Shown one piece after another: positions 38,569-49,929 of a stretch of 59,245 bases of DNA. The stretch spans positions 1 to 59,245 of the forward strand of contig JAIETK010000023.1 in NCBI GenBank assembly GCA_019745325.1, read 5' to 3'. Position 1 is the first letter of the stretch. Each line of letters begins with the position of its first letter. The notes below the pieces were generated by a model, which saw only the letters and a list, made by a program, of their open reading frames with translations, was not told the origin of the DNA and made no database searches. Source of the stretch: Nitrosomonas sp. Its GTDB lineage: Bacteria > Pseudomonadota > Gammaproteobacteria > Burkholderiales > Nitrosomonadaceae. The position numbers were made by a program, and so were the translations under genes.

Positions 38569-38985
38569 ATGAAGACTCGAATCAAATGGAATGGAAATGT
38601 AAGTTTTCTAGCCGAATCGGGAAGCGGTCATTCGATATTGATGGATGGCGCGCCGGAAGCTGGCGGGCAGAATCTCGGGCCGCGTCCGATGGAAATGCTG
38701 TTGATGGGCTTGGGCGGATGTACGACTTTCGATGTGGTATTGATCCTGAAAAAAAGCCGGCAAGACATTACCGATTGCGTGGTGGAAATTGAAGCTGAAC
38801 GTGCGCCGGTTGATCCGAAAGTATTTACCCGCATTCATTTGCATTTCATTATCTCCGGGAATAATTTGAATCCGCAGACAATTGAGCGAGCCATCAATTT
38901 GTCCGCTGAGAAGTATTGTTCGGCTTCCATCATGCTTAAGCAGACGGTAGCAATAACCCACGATTTTGAAATTGTTGATGTTTAA
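38569..38985 (+). CDS. OsmC family protein
   Basis: The 138-residue protein is a complete OsmC/Ohr-type domain. 'GPRPMEMLLMGLGGCTTFDV' holds the first Cys (near residue 51), and the second is in 'AEKYCSASIMLKQTV' near residue 117. Such proteins reduce organic hydroperoxides through this Cys pair, although the subgroup with this 'GGCTTFDVVLILKK' motif (YhfA-like) has no proven substrate. It stands alone after the cytochrome c-552 terminator. A second OsmC domain, in a fusion, lies at 18395-19618. Confidence 0.88.
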   Translation: MKTRIKWNGNVSFLAESGSGHSILMDGAPEAGGQNLGPRPMEMLLMGLGGCTTFDVVLILKKSRQDITDCVVEIEAERAPVDPKVFTRIHLHFIISGNNLNPQTIERAINLSAEKYCSASIMLKQTVAITHDFEIVDV

Positions 38986-39030
38986 AGTCGCGTTTGCGGG
39001 TGTTTGGCACTGATCCTTTTGTTAATAAAG

Positions 39031-39150
39031 CACCCCGCCGCAAGCAGCGAGGTATTAAATACGCTCTTCAAGCTGCTGGTTTTTAACCAGCTTACGCCCC
39101 GAGGGGCGAGGAATTAAACCCGAAGAGATTAAACCCGAAGAGATTAAAGA
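39031..39150. repeat. Cluster of short hairpins and 15 bp tandem repeats
   Basis: Contains a GGTT/AACC stem within GCTGGTTTTTAACCAGC (39074-39090), CGCCCCGAGGGGCG (39095-39108), and two complete units plus a partial one of ATTAAACCCGAAGAG (39113-39148). 'GCGAGGNATTAAA' also occurs twice. It looks like an intergenic repeat remnant of the kind found next to insertion sequences. Confidence 0.6.
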
Positions 39151-39192
39151 ATCAGTGCAAGATTCAAACAGAAGTTAAATGATTGTTCGCCA

Positions 39193-39555
39193 TTAACGGG
39201 TTGTCAACGGATGATCTTCTTTCTTTTCCGCTTCCGCAGCTGCACTGTCAGCTTCACCGTCACTGGCTAGTTTACTGCCGATATAACTGCCGGCCGCGGC
39301 TCCGACCAAGGCTGGCATAGCCGATTGCAGCAATGAAGGTTTTTGCGCTGAAGCATTCGCGGCAGGCGCCGCTGCATTTGCAGCCGGTGCTTGAGCTGGT
39401 GCGGACTTGGCAGCAGGGGCCGCGGTTTTATTGGTTGGTGCGGGCGCGGATTTCGTGCCGAAACTTCCTTTGCCAGCACCGCCTTTAGCTTTTTTGGCGT
39501 ATACGTTAGTCGAAAACATCAGCGAGATAATAATCAATAAAATTATTTTTTTCAT
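39193..39555 (-). CDS. Ala-rich exported protein of unknown function
   Basis: The 120-residue product starts at the ATG at 39555 with a clear signal peptide ('KKIILLIIISLMFSTNVYAK'). It continues with a low-complexity stretch of Ala, Pro, Lys and Ser (roughly residues 25-80), then a short hydrophobic Gly/Ala segment ('MPALVGAAAGSYIGSKLA') and an acidic tail. An earlier in-frame start at 39633 would place a hydrophilic segment before the signal. The glycine-rich hydrophobic part recalls small outer-membrane or glycine-zipper proteins, but no family is recognised. It is separated from lipA by 60 bases on the noncoding side. Confidence 0.65.
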   Translation of the reverse strand: MKKIILLIIISLMFSTNVYAKKAKGGAGKGSFGTKSAPAPTNKTAAPAAKSAPAQAPAANAAAPAANASAQKPSLLQSAMPALVGAAAGSYIGSKLASDGEADSAAAEAEKKEDHPLTTR

Positions 39556-39719
39556 AAAATTCAAACCTGGAATATTCAATAGTTGTTTAATCGAAGCGCA
39601 CTCGGGAATCTCTAACTTCGGTTGATGTTGCAAACGAAAAGAACCCGATGCGCTATCATTTTGGAAATTTTTCCGAATCTTGTCAATTTGGCGAAGTTTT
39701 TTGGATTTCTCAATCGGCG

Positions 39720-40667
39720 TTATTTCAATAAACCGGATTCATGCGCTTGCAAATCCGCATGATAACTGGAACGAACCATCGGACCACAGGCAGCGTGACT
39801 GAACCCCATCTCGATTGCGGCGTTCTCAAGCGCTTTAAAGCCATCCGGCGTGACATATCGCATGACCGGTAAATGACCGATGCTGGGTTGCAGATATTGG
39901 CCGATTGTCAGCATTTCGACTTGATGTTCGCGCAAATTGCGCAGCACTTCCAGAATCTCTTCGTCCGTTTCGCCTAAGCCGAGCATTAATCCGGATTTGG
40001 TTGGAATATGTGGAAACAATGCTTTGAAGTCTTTTAGAAGCTTTAATGAATGCATGTAATCCGCGCCAGGACGGCATTGTTTATAGAGCCGCGGTACCGT
40101 TTCGAGATTGTGATTCAATACATCTGGCGGACTTGCAGCCAGTTTCTCCAACGCGATTTCCAAACGCCCGCGGAAATCGGGTACTAAAATTTCTATCCGG
40201 GTAGACGGTGAATGCGTGCGGATGGCTTGAATGCATTCGGCGAAGTGCTGCGCGCCGCCATCCCGCAGATCGTCGCGATCAACGCTTGTGATCACCACAT
40301 ATTTCAGCCGCATGGCGGCAATTGATTGCGCCAAGTGCAACGGTTCATTGGCATCCGGCGGTTTGGGGCGGCCATGCGCAACATCGCAGAACGGGCAGCG
40401 GCGCGTGCATAAATCACCCAGGATCATGAACGTTGCGGTGCCCTTGCCAAAGCATTCGCCAATATTGGGACAAGATGCTTCTTCGCAGACGGTGTGCAGT
40501 TTATGCTCGCGGAGCAAGCGTTTGACTTCATAATAATTTTCGCTGTTGGGAGAACGGACCCGGATCCACGAAGGTTTGCGTAATAATTCGGCCCGGGATT
40601 GCGGAGCGATCTTGATGGGGTTGCGGGCTGTTTTATCAGCGCCTTTTTGGCGAGTATCTGCGGTCAT
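39720..40667 (-). CDS. lipA: Lipoyl synthase
   Basis: LipA is a radical-SAM enzyme that inserts two sulfurs into octanoyl groups on GcvH and 2-oxoacid dehydrogenases. The 315-residue protein has the auxiliary cluster cysteines in '[14 protein letters not shown]' and the radical-SAM motif '[10 protein letters not shown]', and the C-terminal 'RSSYHA' Ser ligand. It overlaps lipB by four bases (ATGA) on the minus strand, so the two are cotranslated. It works directly on the GcvH encoded at 51299-51688. Confidence 0.98.
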   Translation of the reverse strand: MTADTRQKGADKTARNPIKIAPQSRAELLRKPSWIRVRSPNSENYYEVKRLLREHKLHTVCEEASCPNIGECFGKGTATFMILGDLCTRRCPFCDVAHGRPKPPDANEPLHLAQSIAAMRLKYVVITSVDRDDLRDGGAQHFAECIQAIRTHSPSTRIEILVPDFRGRLEIALEKLAASPPDVLNHNLETVPRLYKQCRPGADYMHSLKLLKDFKALFPHIPTKSGLMLGLGETDEEILEVLRNLREHQVEMLTIGQYLQPSIGHLPVMRYVTPDGFKALENAAIEMGFSHAACGPMVRSSYHADLQAHESGLLK

Positions 40668-41305
40668 GTTGTGCGATCACCTATGTTCTTGAGAAGATTT
40701 TGTTGTAAAGAGTTTGCTAGTTTAGAACCAAGAATTTCCAATCCATCGGCAATGCCCAAGTTTTTAGTTTGCGTGACTTGTAGCCCCTGATAACCACAGG
40801 GATTAATGTATGAAAATGGTGTCAGATCCATATCCACATTGAGCGCTATGCCATGATAGCAATAATTTTTCTTGATTTTTAAACCCAGCGATGCGATTTT
40901 GGCGTTACCGATATAGACGCCAGGCGCGTCGTTGCGGCCAGCGGCAATCACGTGGTAATCCTGCAATAAATCGATCACGGCTTGTTCCATGTTCCGGACT
41001 AGCTCGCGAACGCCGAGTTTCAGCCGGCGCAAATCCAGCAATAAATAAGCTATCAACTGTCCTGGCCCGTGGTAAGTGATTTGCCCGCCTCGATCGGTCC
41101 GGATTACCGCAATTCCATGATCATGCAATAGATGCTCCGGTTTTCCGGCAATACCTTGCGTGAATACCGGTGGATGCTGCAACAACCAGATTTCATCAGG
41201 TGTTTGTTCATTGCGGTGGGCGGTGAAGTCTTTCATGGCTTGCCAGGTCGTTTGGTAATCGCATAATCCCATGGTTTTGACGATGAATTGTTGAGGCTTG
41301 TGCAC
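40664..41305 (-). CDS. lipB: Octanoyl-[acyl-carrier-protein]:protein transferase
   Basis: LipB moves octanoate from ACP to the lipoyl Lys of target proteins, the step before LipA. The 213-residue protein has '[20 protein letters not shown]', the '[22 protein letters not shown]' family block with its catalytic Lys, and the catalytic Cys in '[13 protein letters not shown]'. It overlaps lipA by four bases and follows the YbeD-family gene by 33 bases. Gene order dat-ybeD-lipB-lipA is the usual one in betaproteobacteria. Confidence 0.97.
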   Translation of the reverse strand: MHKPQQFIVKTMGLCDYQTTWQAMKDFTAHRNEQTPDEIWLLQHPPVFTQGIAGKPEHLLHDHGIAVIRTDRGGQITYHGPGQLIAYLLLDLRRLKLGVRELVRNMEQAVIDLLQDYHVIAAGRNDAPGVYIGNAKIASLGLKIKKNYCYHGIALNVDMDLTPFSYINPCGYQGLQVTQTKNLGIADGLEILGSKLANSLQQNLLKNIGDRTT

Positions 41306-41338
41306 GGGAAATTATGTGTATATCAGCGGCGGCAACGA

Positions 41339-41605
41339 TCACAAAACGACCGCGATCAAGGGGTGGCTGGATAAAGCTTGATAGAGTGCATCGAGTTGAT
41401 TGCGGGAGGTGGCGCGAATGGTGCAGGTGATGCTTAAATAAGTGCCATTTTTGCTGGCACGAACAGACATGGTTTCTGCATCAAAATCCGGCGCATGATA
41501 GCGGACGATAGCCAACGCCGTTTGTGTGAACTCGTGCTGCGCTTTTCCCATGATTTTTATCGGAAAATCACAAGGATATTCGATTAGAGAGGGTTGATCA
41601 GACAT
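41339..41605 (-). CDS. YbeD/DUF493 family protein
   Basis: An 88-residue member of the DUF493 (YbeD) family: 'LIEYPCDFPIKIMGKAQ' at the N-terminus and 'RASKNGTYLSITCTIRATSRNQLDALYQAL' in the second half, a ferredoxin-like fold. It is nearly always located just before lipB, as here, which has led to the idea of a role in lipoate metabolism, but the function is not settled. It lies in the minus-strand operon dacC-dat-ybeD-lipB-lipA. Confidence 0.92.
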   Translation of the reverse strand: MSDQPSLIEYPCDFPIKIMGKAQHEFTQTALAIVRYHAPDFDAETMSVRASKNGTYLSITCTIRATSRNQLDALYQALSSHPLIAVVL

Positions 41606-41628
41606 TGCGGATTATCAGTGATACTTTA

Positions 41629-42495
41629 TCAATCATCGCAGCCGCACGAACGGCCGCGCATGTGCGTGGCTTTGTAATCCTGATAAAGTGTGTGCAGCCG
41701 TGCAAAAAGTTCACCGGGTTTGCCGTCACCAACGGCTTGATTATCGAGCAGGGTAATCGGCATAATTTCTTTGGTGGACGATGTTAAAAGAATTTCATCC
41801 GCTTTGCGGATTTCGTGTTCAGAAATTTGCCGGATCTCATGCGGAATGCTGTTTGCCGCAGCCAATTCCAAAACAACATCGTAAGTGATTCCCGGCAACA
41901 TTAAATGACTTTTCGGCGGCGCTAACAAAACGTTATTACTGACGATAAAAATATTGCTGGCGGCGCCTTCGGTCAAAAAACCGTCGCGGATCAGGATCGT
42001 TTCAAGCGCGTGCACATCGACGGCGAGCTGGCGCAGCAAAACATTGGGTAACAACGAAATTGCCTTGACATCGCAGCGTATCCAGCGATTATCGATAGCA
42101 GTGATAGCGGATGCGCCGCTGGCGAGCAATTCCACCGGCGGCGGAAGCAACGGGTTGCTCATGATAAAAACGGTTGGCGGCACATTCACCGGAAAAGCAT
42201 GATCCCGCTTAGCGACACCGCGCGTAATATGCAAGTAAATATATTGATCTTCGCCGTTATTCTTGGCAATGAGCTGCTCGAGCAAATTTTTCCATTCGGC
42301 ATTGCTGAATGGATTTTTTAAGCGGATGCCGTCCAGACTATGTTGCAGGCGATTGAGATGCTCTTCAAGCCGGAAAGGTTTGCGCGAATAAGCCGGTATG
42401 ACTTCATACACGCCGTCACCAAAAATGAAACCGCGATCGAGAACCGGAATATAGGCTTCTTCAAGCGGAATGAACTTGCCATTAAGATATATCAT
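41629..42495 (-). CDS. dat: D-amino acid aminotransferase
   Basis: A class IV PLP-dependent aminotransferase, probably interconverting D-alanine and D-glutamate with their keto acids. The 288-residue protein has 'VLDRGFIFGDGVYEVIP', the PLP Lys in 'DVKAISLLPNVLL' near residue 145, and 'EGAASNIFIV'. The C-terminus ends in Cys-rich 'GRSCGCDD', which could bind a metal but is not part of the fold. It sits between dacC and ybeD. Branched-chain aminotransferase activity cannot be ruled out, but context with DacC favours D-amino acids. Confidence 0.9.
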   Translation of the reverse strand: MIYLNGKFIPLEEAYIPVLDRGFIFGDGVYEVIPAYSRKPFRLEEHLNRLQHSLDGIRLKNPFSNAEWKNLLEQLIAKNNGEDQYIYLHITRGVAKRDHAFPVNVPPTVFIMSNPLLPPPVELLASGASAITAIDNRWIRCDVKAISLLPNVLLRQLAVDVHALETILIRDGFLTEGAASNIFIVSNNVLLAPPKSHLMLPGITYDVVLELAAANSIPHEIRQISEHEIRKADEILLTSSTKEIMPITLLDNQAVGDGKPGELFARLHTLYQDYKATHMRGRSCGCDD

Positions 42496-42524
42496 GCGAG
42501 AATTTTTATCGATTTACGATGAAA

Positions 42525-43646
42525 TTAATTGAACAGCAATTTTACACTATCCCAGGCGCGTCCAATGAAATTGGCGGTATCAACATTTTCCAGCGAAACC
42601 AGCGGATAAGTTTCGACGACTTTATCGTCCAGCGTGAATTTGACCGTGCCGACTTCTTGCCCCATGCGGACGGGAGCGATTAATGGTTGCTTATACTCCA
42701 TAGTGGCTTTTAATTTATCGGCTTGCCCTTTGGGTAAAGTGAAATAAACATCGCGATCGAATCCGGCTTTCAGTTCGTTTTGAGCGCCTTTCCATAAATG
42801 GATCGTGGCTAACGAATCGTTCTTTTTATATAAATGCAAAGTGTCGTAGAACTGGAAACCGTAATTGAGTAAACGCTGGCTTTCGATGCTTCGGGCATTG
42901 GCCGAATTGGCTCCAATAATCACTGAGATCAAGCGCCGCTTGTCGCGGGTGGCGGAGGTGATCAAACAATAACCGGCCGTCTTGGTCCAGCCGGTTTTCA
43001 TGCCATCGACATGCGGATCCAGCCACAACAAGCGATTCCGGTTGGGTTGCGTGATGTTGTTATAAGTGTATTCTTTTTGCGAATAGAGTGGATAAAATTC
43101 CGGAAAATCACGAATGATCGCGGTTGCCAGCAAAGTTAAATCGTAGGCTGTGGTGTAATGATCCGGATCGGGCAGTCCGGTGGAATTGGTAAAATGCGTA
43201 TTCTTCATGCCTAGCCGTTCGGCCTCGGCATTCATCAGCTTGGTAAAGTTTTCTTCCGATCCGACAACCGCTTCTGCGAGCGCAATACAGGCATCGTTGC
43301 CGGATTGCACAATCATGCCGCGAATTAATTCGTCAACCGTCACCGGTTTGTTGGGCTCGATGAACATGCGGGAACCGATCATGCGCCAGGCGTTCTCCGA
43401 AACCGGAACCGCCTGCTCCAGCGAAATTTGATTTTGCTTCAAAGCTGAAAATACCACGTAAGCCGTCATGAGCTTGGTCAAAGATGCCGGTTCGATCCGT
43501 TCATGAGCATTTTGACCGGCCAATACTTGTCCTGTCTGAAAATCCGACAACAGATAGGATCTGGCGGCTATTTTAAGGTCTTGCTGCTGAGCAGATGCCG
43601 ATGAGATGGTGAGGCACACAAGTATCAGTAGGAATAAATGCTTCAT
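42525..43646 (-). CDS. dacC: D-alanyl-D-alanine carboxypeptidase (PBP5/6 family)
   Basis: Removes the terminal D-Ala from peptidoglycan pentapeptides in the periplasm. The protein from the ATG at 43646 has 373 residues, a signal peptide cut near 'SASA', the acyl-Ser motif 'SLTK' (Ser55-Lys58), 'SGN', 'KTG' in 'MKTGWTKTAG', and a C-terminal PBP5-type domain ending in an amphipathic anchor ('WDSVKLLFN'). An earlier start at 43688 would precede the signal and was rejected. It heads the dacC-dat-ybeD-lipB-lipA operon. Confidence 0.95.
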   Translation of the reverse strand: MKHLFLLILVCLTISSASAQQQDLKIAARSYLLSDFQTGQVLAGQNAHERIEPASLTKLMTAYVVFSALKQNQISLEQAVPVSENAWRMIGSRMFIEPNKPVTVDELIRGMIVQSGNDACIALAEAVVGSEENFTKLMNAEAERLGMKNTHFTNSTGLPDPDHYTTAYDLTLLATAIIRDFPEFYPLYSQKEYTYNNITQPNRNRLLWLDPHVDGMKTGWTKTAGYCLITSATRDKRRLISVIIGANSANARSIESQRLLNYGFQFYDTLHLYKKNDSLATIHLWKGAQNELKAGFDRDVYFTLPKGQADKLKATMEYKQPLIAPVRMGQEVGTVKFTLDDKVVETYPLVSLENVDTANFIGRAWDSVKLLFN

Positions 43647-43738
43647 AAGGGTCTGAAGTCTACAAAAATAAACATTATAGCTTGCCATCCGAGAATCTAA
43701 AACTTTCGATTTTATGATTATTAATACAAAGGGATAAT

Positions 43739-44284
43739 TCAGGAATTGCTGCGGGGTTTGTCGATGATTCCCATGTGAAATCCTAATTCTCCCCGCCTGC
43801 GCTCCTCGAAATATCGTTTCAACGGGTCATGGATGACGCGAAAAGCCATTTCATCCCACGGTATCTCCAGTTCACTGACAAGTTTGACTTCCAGGCTTTC
43901 AATGCCTGGTTTGAAATCAAGATCCAAGAGCCGCGCGCGGAATAGAAAATACACCTGGCTGATATGCGGCAAACTGTAGACCGTGAACAGATTCCCGATT
44001 TCAACCCGGGCATTGGCTTCTTCAAGTGTTTCACGCGCAGCCGCCTGGGCTAAAGTTTCATTATTTTCCATAAAACCGGCAGGGAGCGTCCACCATCCGA
44101 GGCGAGGTTCGATGGCGCGTTTGCAAATCAAAACTTTATCCTCCCATTCGGGGATACATCCGACAACTATTTTGGGATTCTGATAATGAATCATGTTGCA
44201 AGCCGTGCAAACATAGCGCGGTAAGCTATCACCCTCGGGGATCATCAATTCGACGGAAGCGCTACAATTGCTGCAGTATTTCAT
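43739..44284 (-). CDS. NUDIX hydrolase with N-terminal zinc ribbon
   Basis: The 181-residue protein begins with a Cys4 zinc ribbon ('MKYCSNCSASVE' and 'YVCTACNMIHYQNP') followed by the Nudix box 'GFMENNETLAQAAARETLEE' (matching Gx5Ex7REUxEExGU except at its end). This layout is that of the NudC-like/ADP-ribose or NADH pyrophosphatase-related group, which hydrolyses nucleoside diphosphates linked to another group. The substrate is not known. I used the ATG at 44284; a TTG at 44290 adds only two residues. Confidence 0.9.
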   Translation of the reverse strand: MKYCSNCSASVELMIPEGDSLPRYVCTACNMIHYQNPKIVVGCIPEWEDKVLICKRAIEPRLGWWTLPAGFMENNETLAQAAARETLEEANARVEIGNLFTVYSLPHISQVYFLFRARLLDLDFKPGIESLEVKLVSELEIPWDEMAFRVIHDPLKRYFEERRRGELGFHMGIIDKPRSNS

Positions 44285-44320
44285 AACCAATCCTTACATG
44301 CGTTCTTTCTGCGGCAGGGA

Positions 44321-45139
44321 TCAACGCGGTATGACATTAAATTCCCTGGCTGCCAATTGATTTTCCCGCTCGTCGATCAATTCGACACGCCATGAACCAA
44401 GCCGTCTGTGATCCAGCTGCTTGCTGGCATGGGTGCGCCAATTGTTGTTCAAAACCTGCAACCGTAGTTGTGAATCCAGTTTGTTATTGTAGTACCAATC
44501 GATCCGGATATTTTTTCTTTGCTGATTTTTTAAGTGCACGTAGAAATAAATTGGTTTGGTTTCATCGGGTTTCAAATAAACAGCATCGATGGAATCAACC
44601 GGTTCTCTTGAGACAATGGCGCTACTCAACTGTGCTCTGAGCACCATGGAATGATCCGATGACAGGTGGGGCTTCGGTTGATTTGCGGTTTTAGGGACTG
44701 AATTGACGGCAACAGGTTGTGACGGCGTAACATTGATTTCCGGTTTTTTACGCGGAACGGCGATCGAACGATCCGTGGCACCGATGGCCCCGGAATCCAC
44801 GGGAATCGATTGAATCGTTTGCTCAGCATTGGTTTCATCGGATTCCGGTAAGGGGGGGGCTACTGGTGTATCAAGCTCCAGCGGAATATTTTCAGAAGCA
44901 ACGGTATTTGCGGTCTCTGCATTGACCGGATTGCTAGGGGGCGATTGACTGGCGGAATTGCCAAAAAACAAATAACCCAGCAAAGCGAGTGCGGTCAGGA
45001 ATAATACGGCTGCAGCGGCAATTTTTCTCCAGTCCAATACTTGTTCATAAACGATCTCGGGTTCCGGATAAATTTCCTCGATGGCTTGCGGCGGTTGTTG
45101 CTGAATTTGAATACGGATTTTCAGGGTATTGTTGCTCAT
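44321..45139 (-). CDS. DUF2914 domain-containing membrane protein
   Basis: The 272-residue protein has a short cytoplasmic N-terminus, one membrane segment near residues 38-58 ('IAAAAVLFLTALALLGYLFF'), a Pro/Ser/Asn-rich linker, and a C-terminal DUF2914 domain ('VDSIDAVYLKPDETKPIYFYVHLK' region, then 'GSWRVELIDERENQLAAREF'). DUF2914 is thought to be an Ig-like periplasmic fold; no function is established. It is upstream of the NUDIX gene on the same strand and divergent from ligA. Confidence 0.87.
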   Translation of the reverse strand: MSNNTLKIRIQIQQQPPQAIEEIYPEPEIVYEQVLDWRKIAAAAVLFLTALALLGYLFFGNSASQSPPSNPVNAETANTVASENIPLELDTPVAPPLPESDETNAEQTIQSIPVDSGAIGATDRSIAVPRKKPEINVTPSQPVAVNSVPKTANQPKPHLSSDHSMVLRAQLSSAIVSREPVDSIDAVYLKPDETKPIYFYVHLKNQQRKNIRIDWYYNNKLDSQLRLQVLNNNWRTHASKQLDHRRLGSWRVELIDERENQLAAREFNVIPR

Positions 45140-45166
45140 AGCGCGAATATCAGGACGGGCGGATAA

Positions 45167-47287
<2,121 letters not shown>

Positions 47288-47302
47288 AAATACTGACGGT
47301 AC

Positions 47303-47860
47303 TTACAGTTGATTATCCTTGGATAAACTGAAAGTGCCGGTAAGTTCGCCATTAACGCTGTATTCATAAGCTCCGGTAGGCAATCCATAAACTGGCAGCG
47401 GCACAATTTTTTCAAAAGGCACCAATGCCGCCGTACAAAAAGTCCCGGGGGGAATTAATGCATGATGCATGGCAATTTCAAATTTGTTGCCCTGCATGCG
47501 TTGATTGATTTGACCAAAACCTCCGCAGCCATTTGGAAAATTACCGCTGACTTTCAATAACACTTGAACAGGGAAAGACTCGATAACAATGATTTCCACT
47601 TGATCAAGATAAACACCTTGCCTCGGAACGATCAAGGAATCCCGGAAATTTGTCAGTGTCCAGGCATTGGCAGCGGTATTGAATTGCAGTTGCACATCTT
47701 GATAGCGCCCCGCTTGAGCAGGCGTATCCACGCGTGGAATGGTCAATTTTTCATCCTGATACTGCGGATGCTCAATATCCGGCGTGGATCCGGAAAAAAC
47801 CGGATTCATGAACCCAAAAGAACAAACTGTTGCTAAAAAAAACAGATAGAATCGATGCAT
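47303..47860 (-). CDS. Secreted or periplasmic protein of unknown function
   Basis: A 185-residue protein with an N-terminal signal peptide ('FYLFFLATVCSFGFMNPVFSG') and a beta-rich body. Two Cys ('NGCGGFGQ' and 'GTFCTAAL') could form a disulfide, and the C-terminal 'GLPTGAYEYSVNGELTGTFSL' resembles the end of Ig-like domains. The ATG at 47860 was chosen because GGAGG lies eight bases upstream; the longer frame to 47926 adds a region without a ribosome site. No named family is recognised. It is convergent with ligA and divergent from hpt. Confidence 0.7.
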   Translation of the reverse strand: MHRFYLFFLATVCSFGFMNPVFSGSTPDIEHPQYQDEKLTIPRVDTPAQAGRYQDVQLQFNTAANAWTLTNFRDSLIVPRQGVYLDQVEIIVIESFPVQVLLKVSGNFPNGCGGFGQINQRMQGNKFEIAMHHALIPPGTFCTAALVPFEKIVPLPVYGLPTGAYEYSVNGELTGTFSLSKDNQL

Positions 47861-47933
47861 GTCTTGATCCTCCATCATTCGATCATTGCATGATAGCATG
47901 ATGCGAATTGATATTTTGAGGTTCAATAATACG

Positions 47934-48506
47934 ATGCTGCTATCTCACCAACAAGCCCTGCAGATTCTCGATAACGCGGAATTGATCCATTCTGAGCAAA
48001 TCGTTGCGCAAACGTTGCAGCGCCTGGCAGCGGACATCACCGTTGAATTATCGCAGCAGCAACCTTTGGTTTTATGTTTGATGGGCGGAGCGGTGGTATT
48101 CGCCGGTCAATTGCTGCCGTTGCTCAAATTTCCACTCGACTTTGATTTTGTCCATGTGACGCGTTATGGTGATGCGTTGCACGGCGGCGAGATCCAGTGG
48201 CGGGTGAAGCCTCGGGAGAATCTCAAAGACCGGGTTATATTGGCGATGGACGATATCTTGGATGAAGGTGTAACGCTGGCGGCGCTGCGCGATTATGTAT
48301 TGGAAAACGGCGCCAAAGCATTTTATAGTGCGGTCCTGGTGGAAAAGGAAACGGAAAAACCGAAACCGATCGAGGCTGATTTTGTGGGAATATTGGTTCC
48401 GGATCGCTATGTTTTTGGTTTTGGCATGGATATTCATGGCGCTTGGCGAAATTTGCCGGCCATTTATGCTTTGAAAGACGGCGTTGGAAATAGCAAAAAA
48501 TGTTAG
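47934..48506 (+). CDS. hpt: Hypoxanthine-guanine phosphoribosyltransferase
   Basis: Salvages hypoxanthine or guanine with PRPP to give IMP or GMP. The protein from 47934 has 190 residues and the PRPP-binding motif 'VILAMDDILDEGVTLA', 'HVTRYGD' and 'PDRYVFGFGMD' near the end. Start choice is uncertain: 47934 follows a GAGG, 12 bases away, and yields the family N-terminus; in-frame ATGs at 47901 and 47886 are alternatives. It overlaps the mtnP-like gene by seven bases. Since the neighbouring phosphorylase may release hypoxanthine, the pair could complete one salvage route. Confidence 0.9.
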   Translation: MLLSHQQALQILDNAELIHSEQIVAQTLQRLAADITVELSQQQPLVLCLMGGAVVFAGQLLPLLKFPLDFDFVHVTRYGDALHGGEIQWRVKPRENLKDRVILAMDDILDEGVTLAALRDYVLENGAKAFYSAVLVEKETEKPKPIEADFVGILVPDRYVFGFGMDIHGAWRNLPAIYALKDGVGNSKKC

Positions 48507-49246
48507 CAATCATCGGCGGTAGCGGCCTCACACAATTATCCTGCCTGGAGATATCGCACCGGCAAATCATCCGCACACCGTATGGCGAACCTTCCGGGCC
48601 GTTAACCTTCGGTAAGCTGAATGGCGAGGATATCGTTTTTTTGGCGCGGCACGGCCATGGGCATACGATTCCACCGCATGCGATCAATTATCGCGCCAAT
48701 TTGTGGGCGCTGCATTCGCTGAAGCCCGCGCATGTCATCGCGGTGGCATCGGTCGGCGGCATCCGTGCCGATCTGACGCCGGGTAAATTGATCGTGCCGG
48801 ATCAGATCGTCGATTATACCCATGGGCGCAATTTTACGTTTTTCGATGGCAAGGATCAGCCGGTAACGCATATCGATTTCACTTGGCCGTATTGCCAGCA
48901 AACCCGCGAGCTATTGTTGCAAGCAGCGAAGCATGCCGGGCAAACCGTTGCCGACGGCGGTGTTTACGCAGCGATGCAGGGGCCGCGTTTGGAAACGGCG
49001 GCGGAAATCAACCGCTTGGAGCGCGATGGCGCGGATATCGTCGGCATGACCGGCATGCCCGAAACCATACTGGCACGGGAAATCGGTCTCAATTATGCGA
49101 CACTGGCGGTGGTCGCCAACTATGCCGCGGGACGCGGAACCAATAAAAATGCAATCCCGCTCAAGGAAATTTATGCTGTGCTGGAACAAGCAATGATTAA
49201 AGTCAGAAACATTCTGGAACATTTGGTGAGGTGTCATGGCCATTAA
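48500..49246 (+). CDS. mtnP: S-methyl-5'-thioadenosine / thioinosine phosphorylase
   Basis: Cleaves methylthioadenosine, or after its deamination methylthioinosine, with phosphate into a purine base and methylthioribose phosphate, a by-product salvage step of polyamine synthesis. The 248-residue protein has 'IIGGSGLTQ', '[19 protein letters not shown]' and '[16 protein letters not shown]', near to the S-methyl-5'-thioinosine phosphorylase of Pseudomonas. That subtype would give hypoxanthine, the substrate of adjacent Hpt, so I favour it, but the residues deciding amino versus oxo purine were not checked. It overlaps hpt by seven and def by 11 bases. Confidence 0.85.
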   Translation: MLAIIGGSGLTQLSCLEISHRQIIRTPYGEPSGPLTFGKLNGEDIVFLARHGHGHTIPPHAINYRANLWALHSLKPAHVIAVASVGGIRADLTPGKLIVPDQIVDYTHGRNFTFFDGKDQPVTHIDFTWPYCQQTRELLLQAAKHAGQTVADGGVYAAMQGPRLETAAEINRLERDGADIVGMTGMPETILAREIGLNYATLAVVANYAAGRGTNKNAIPLKEIYAVLEQAMIKVRNILEHLVRCHGH

Positions 49247-49769
49247 ACCAGTACTCAAAATGGGCGAACCGTTGCTGTTGCAAACCGCCAAACCGATCGA
49301 ACAGTTCGATACGGCCGAATTGCATGCATTAATCCAGGATATGGAAGATACGATGGAATCGCTGAATGGCGCCGGTCTAGCCGCGCCGCAAATCGGCGTA
49401 AGTCTGCAAGTCGTCATTTTCGGCTTCGACCATAATCCCCGTTATCCACGCGCCGAGGAAGTGCCTTTTACGGTGCTGATTAATCCGAAACTCATGCCGC
49501 TGTCGGACGACAAGGAAGACGATTGGGAAGGTTGTCTCAGCGTGCCCGGCATGCGCGGCGTAGTTCCGCGATACAAGCAATTGCGTTATCAAGGTTTCGA
49601 CCAGTACGGAAAAACTATCGACCGCACCGTCAGCGGTTTCCATGCACGCGTTGTACAGCATGAATGCGACCATCTGCAAGGGATTTTGTATCCCATGCGA
49701 ATCCAGGATTTCCGGCAATTCGGGTTCACCGATGTGTTGTTTCCGGGACAAGCGGTGATGGATGATTGA
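49236..49769 (+). CDS. def: Peptide deformylase
   Basis: Def removes the N-formyl group from new proteins. The 177-residue enzyme has all three metal-site motifs: '[10 protein letters not shown]' near residues 45-54, 'EGCLSVPG' (Cys ligand) and 'HECDHLQG' with the two His ligands and catalytic Glu. It overlaps the mtnP-like gene by 11 bases, so hpt-mtnP-def is one transcript. A second deformylase gene is common in the class and this one is not next to fmt, so it may not be the only copy. Confidence 0.97.
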   Translation: MAIKPVLKMGEPLLLQTAKPIEQFDTAELHALIQDMEDTMESLNGAGLAAPQIGVSLQVVIFGFDHNPRYPRAEEVPFTVLINPKLMPLSDDKEDDWEGCLSVPGMRGVVPRYKQLRYQGFDQYGKTIDRTVSGFHARVVQHECDHLQGILYPMRIQDFRQFGFTDVLFPGQAVMDD

Positions 49770-49875
49770 ATGCAAATTTCTTATCGATCAATTTGATTCT
49801 TTAGTGGATCAATGGCGCTTGTTTGCTATAAAGCAAAGGAAGTTTTTGGCGATATGCGAAATTTACCAAAGCACC

Positions 49876-49905
49876 TTGTCTAAACCCTTGTTCGTCAGGT
49901 ATAGT
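49876..49905 (+). promoter_or_regulatory. Probable promoter of the glycine cleavage operon
   Basis: TTGTCT (49876-49881) and TATAGT (49900-49905) are separated by 18 bases. Transcription would start near 49912, just before the glycine riboswitch. Confidence 0.5.
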
Positions 49906-49929
49906 TCGCCTTTGCCAAATCAATCCAAG

